Shown piece after piece: positions 63,346 through 64,000 of a stretch of DNA of 64,000 bases; position 1 is the first letter of the stretch, and each line of letters begins with the position of its first letter. The translations under genes were made by a program, and so were the position numbers. The DNA comes from Spartinivicinus poritis (GTDB taxonomy: Bacteria > Pseudomonadota > Gammaproteobacteria > Pseudomonadales > Zooshikellaceae): the NCBI RefSeq assembly GCF_028858535.1, contig NZ_JAPMOU010000002.1:1-64000 (forward strand). The letters are read 5' to 3'. Under the pieces are notes generated by a model. That model did no database searches. It was given only the letters and a program-made list of their open reading frames with translations, and was not told the origin of the DNA.

Positions 63346-63750
63346 ATGATTAATAAATTTATAAAACACTTGTTATGTTTAACCTTTCTCTTGGCTGGGC
63401 CTACAGGATTTTCAGCAGCAGAAAATCACATAGGCGTCAGTAACATGCATACGACAAGTAAATGGATAACTAACTTAGCTGCTTTTAATGATAAGGCCTG
63501 TAAAGTCACATCCGAATATAAAATAAAGCTTCACTATATTCATGATCAATCTGTTCATACTTCTCTGGATCATAGTGTAACCGAAGGTGCTAGCGGAGAC
63601 TGCCACTGCTGCTTTGGGAACTGTTCTTCACTAGCTAATTCCTCCAGTAATCACTTGCTATTAACACTACCCACTATTCATTATCCTGCTATAAAACTAG
63701 CTGGGTTAAAGCTATTTATTGATCCTCATTTTCGCCCTCCTATAGTCTAA
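63346..63750 (+). CDS. Small secreted Cys/His-rich protein, possibly metal-related
   Basis: ATG 63346 begins a typical signal peptide (INKFIKHLLCLTFLLAG); an earlier in-frame GTG at 63325 is less likely. The mature part, about 110 residues, is rich in histidine, with a DCHCCFGNC cluster near the middle and ends FRPPIV. The layout (signal peptide, cysteine cluster, C-terminal RPP) recalls CopL/DUF2946-type proteins of copper responses. This is a resemblance seen by eye only. No copper genes are in view. Confidence 0.55.
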   Translation: MINKFIKHLLCLTFLLAGPTGFSAAENHIGVSNMHTTSKWITNLAAFNDKACKVTSEYKIKLHYIHDQSVHTSLDHSVTEGASGDCHCCFGNCSSLANSSSNHLLLTLPTIHYPAIKLAGLKLFIDPHFRPPIV

Positions 63751-63973
63751 CTCTAATACGTTGTCAGCATATTTTATTTAAATCATTATAACCAATTAAT
63801 GATTTGAAAAAGCTATAGCTAATGCGGTTAGCATCGGCTCTGTATATTTTACTGCTGACAATTAATCTTCCGAAAAAACATATCCTTTATGCTTAATAGC
63901 GAAAGGAAGAACCTGCTTTTATCAATATTAAATGCAGAGGGTATCTACTGCCTGGCTGCAAAGGAATTTTCAA

Positions 63974-64000
63974 ATGAGCCTTATAGAACAAAAAATGAAA
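63974..64000 (+). CDS. Start of a gene cut by the right window edge
   Basis: ATG 63974 has AAGGAA 7 bases upstream and opens a frame that runs to the end of the window (nine codons, MSLIEQKMK). The ribosome binding site makes it likely to be a real start, but nothing can be said of the product. Confidence 0.4.

Noticed and set aside
1-64000. CRISPR arrays, tRNA and rRNA genes
   Set aside because: No regularly spaced direct repeats, cloverleaf-like segments or conserved rRNA stretches were found on reading; short direct repeats seen belong to the miniature elements or to protein repeats.

Overview
The window looks like chromosomal DNA of an AT-rich marine gammaproteobacterium, probably from the Oceanospirillales side (Hahella/Zooshikella/Spartinivicinus-like). 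This is inferred from gene content only: PilU, a MASE1 kinase, many orphan family-3 solute-binding proteins, a dihydroxybenzoate siderophore locus and 4-hydroxyproline catabolism. I see no rRNA, tRNA, CRISPR array, integrase or transposase.

Layout. (1) 1-3608: the tail of a gene running off the left edge, an orphan periplasmic binding protein, and a divergent hydroxyproline pair (epimerase and FAD dehydrogenase) around a palindromic operator-like site. (2) 3848-32786: the main feature, a near-complete extracellular contractile injection system (eCIS, Afp/PVC/MAC-like) on the + strand. The order is DUF4255 cap/terminator, an unknown gene, one sheath, two tube proteins, DUF5908, LysM baseplate hub, VgrG-like spike, PAAR tip, gp25, Afp11-like baseplate, fibre-like protein, Afp12-like baseplate, a 2114-residue tape measure, a membrane protein, a cysteine-rich Sel1 lipoprotein, an Afp15-type AAA+ ATPase and a DUF4157 cargo protein with a second zinc-protease-like motif at its C-terminus. 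Several junctions overlap (ATGA, TAGTG), so most of it is probably one long transcription unit. A hairpin-rich untranslated segment lies between the first and second genes. (3) 32892-34031: two small unknown genes on the opposite strand with a 161-bp long-inverted-repeat element between them. (4) 34423-45023: mixed metabolic and transport genes (gamma-butyrobetaine hydroxylase-like oxygenase, OppA-like protein, M50-like membrane protease, a secreted protein of three exact 60-residue repeats, a YidD-like protein, an ABC_sub_bind protein, a cytochrome c fusion and three family-3 binding proteins), peppered with a miniature repeat family whose arms read GGGCACC...AATAATTGTTT. (5) 45406-56174: catecholate siderophore locus (entC, entE, entB, binding protein, two permeases, ATPase, TonB receptor, entA) behind a promoter covered by a Fur-box-like site; no NRPS is present. 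(6) 56171-61763: two signalling modules, a histidine kinase overlapping a REC-TPR protein, and a CheY-like regulator followed by a MASE1/CHASE histidine kinase. (7) 61773-64000: a PilU-like ATPase, a small cysteine/histidine-rich secreted protein and the first codons of another gene.

Working model: the eCIS genes build a particle that is loaded by the AAA+ ATPase with the DUF4157 cargo. The transmembrane protein and the Sel1 lipoprotein inside the same operon are unusual for a freely released particle and suggest envelope anchoring, assembly or release control. The siderophore locus makes and activates 2,3-dihydroxybenzoate and imports the ferric complex, but needs an assembly enzyme encoded elsewhere.
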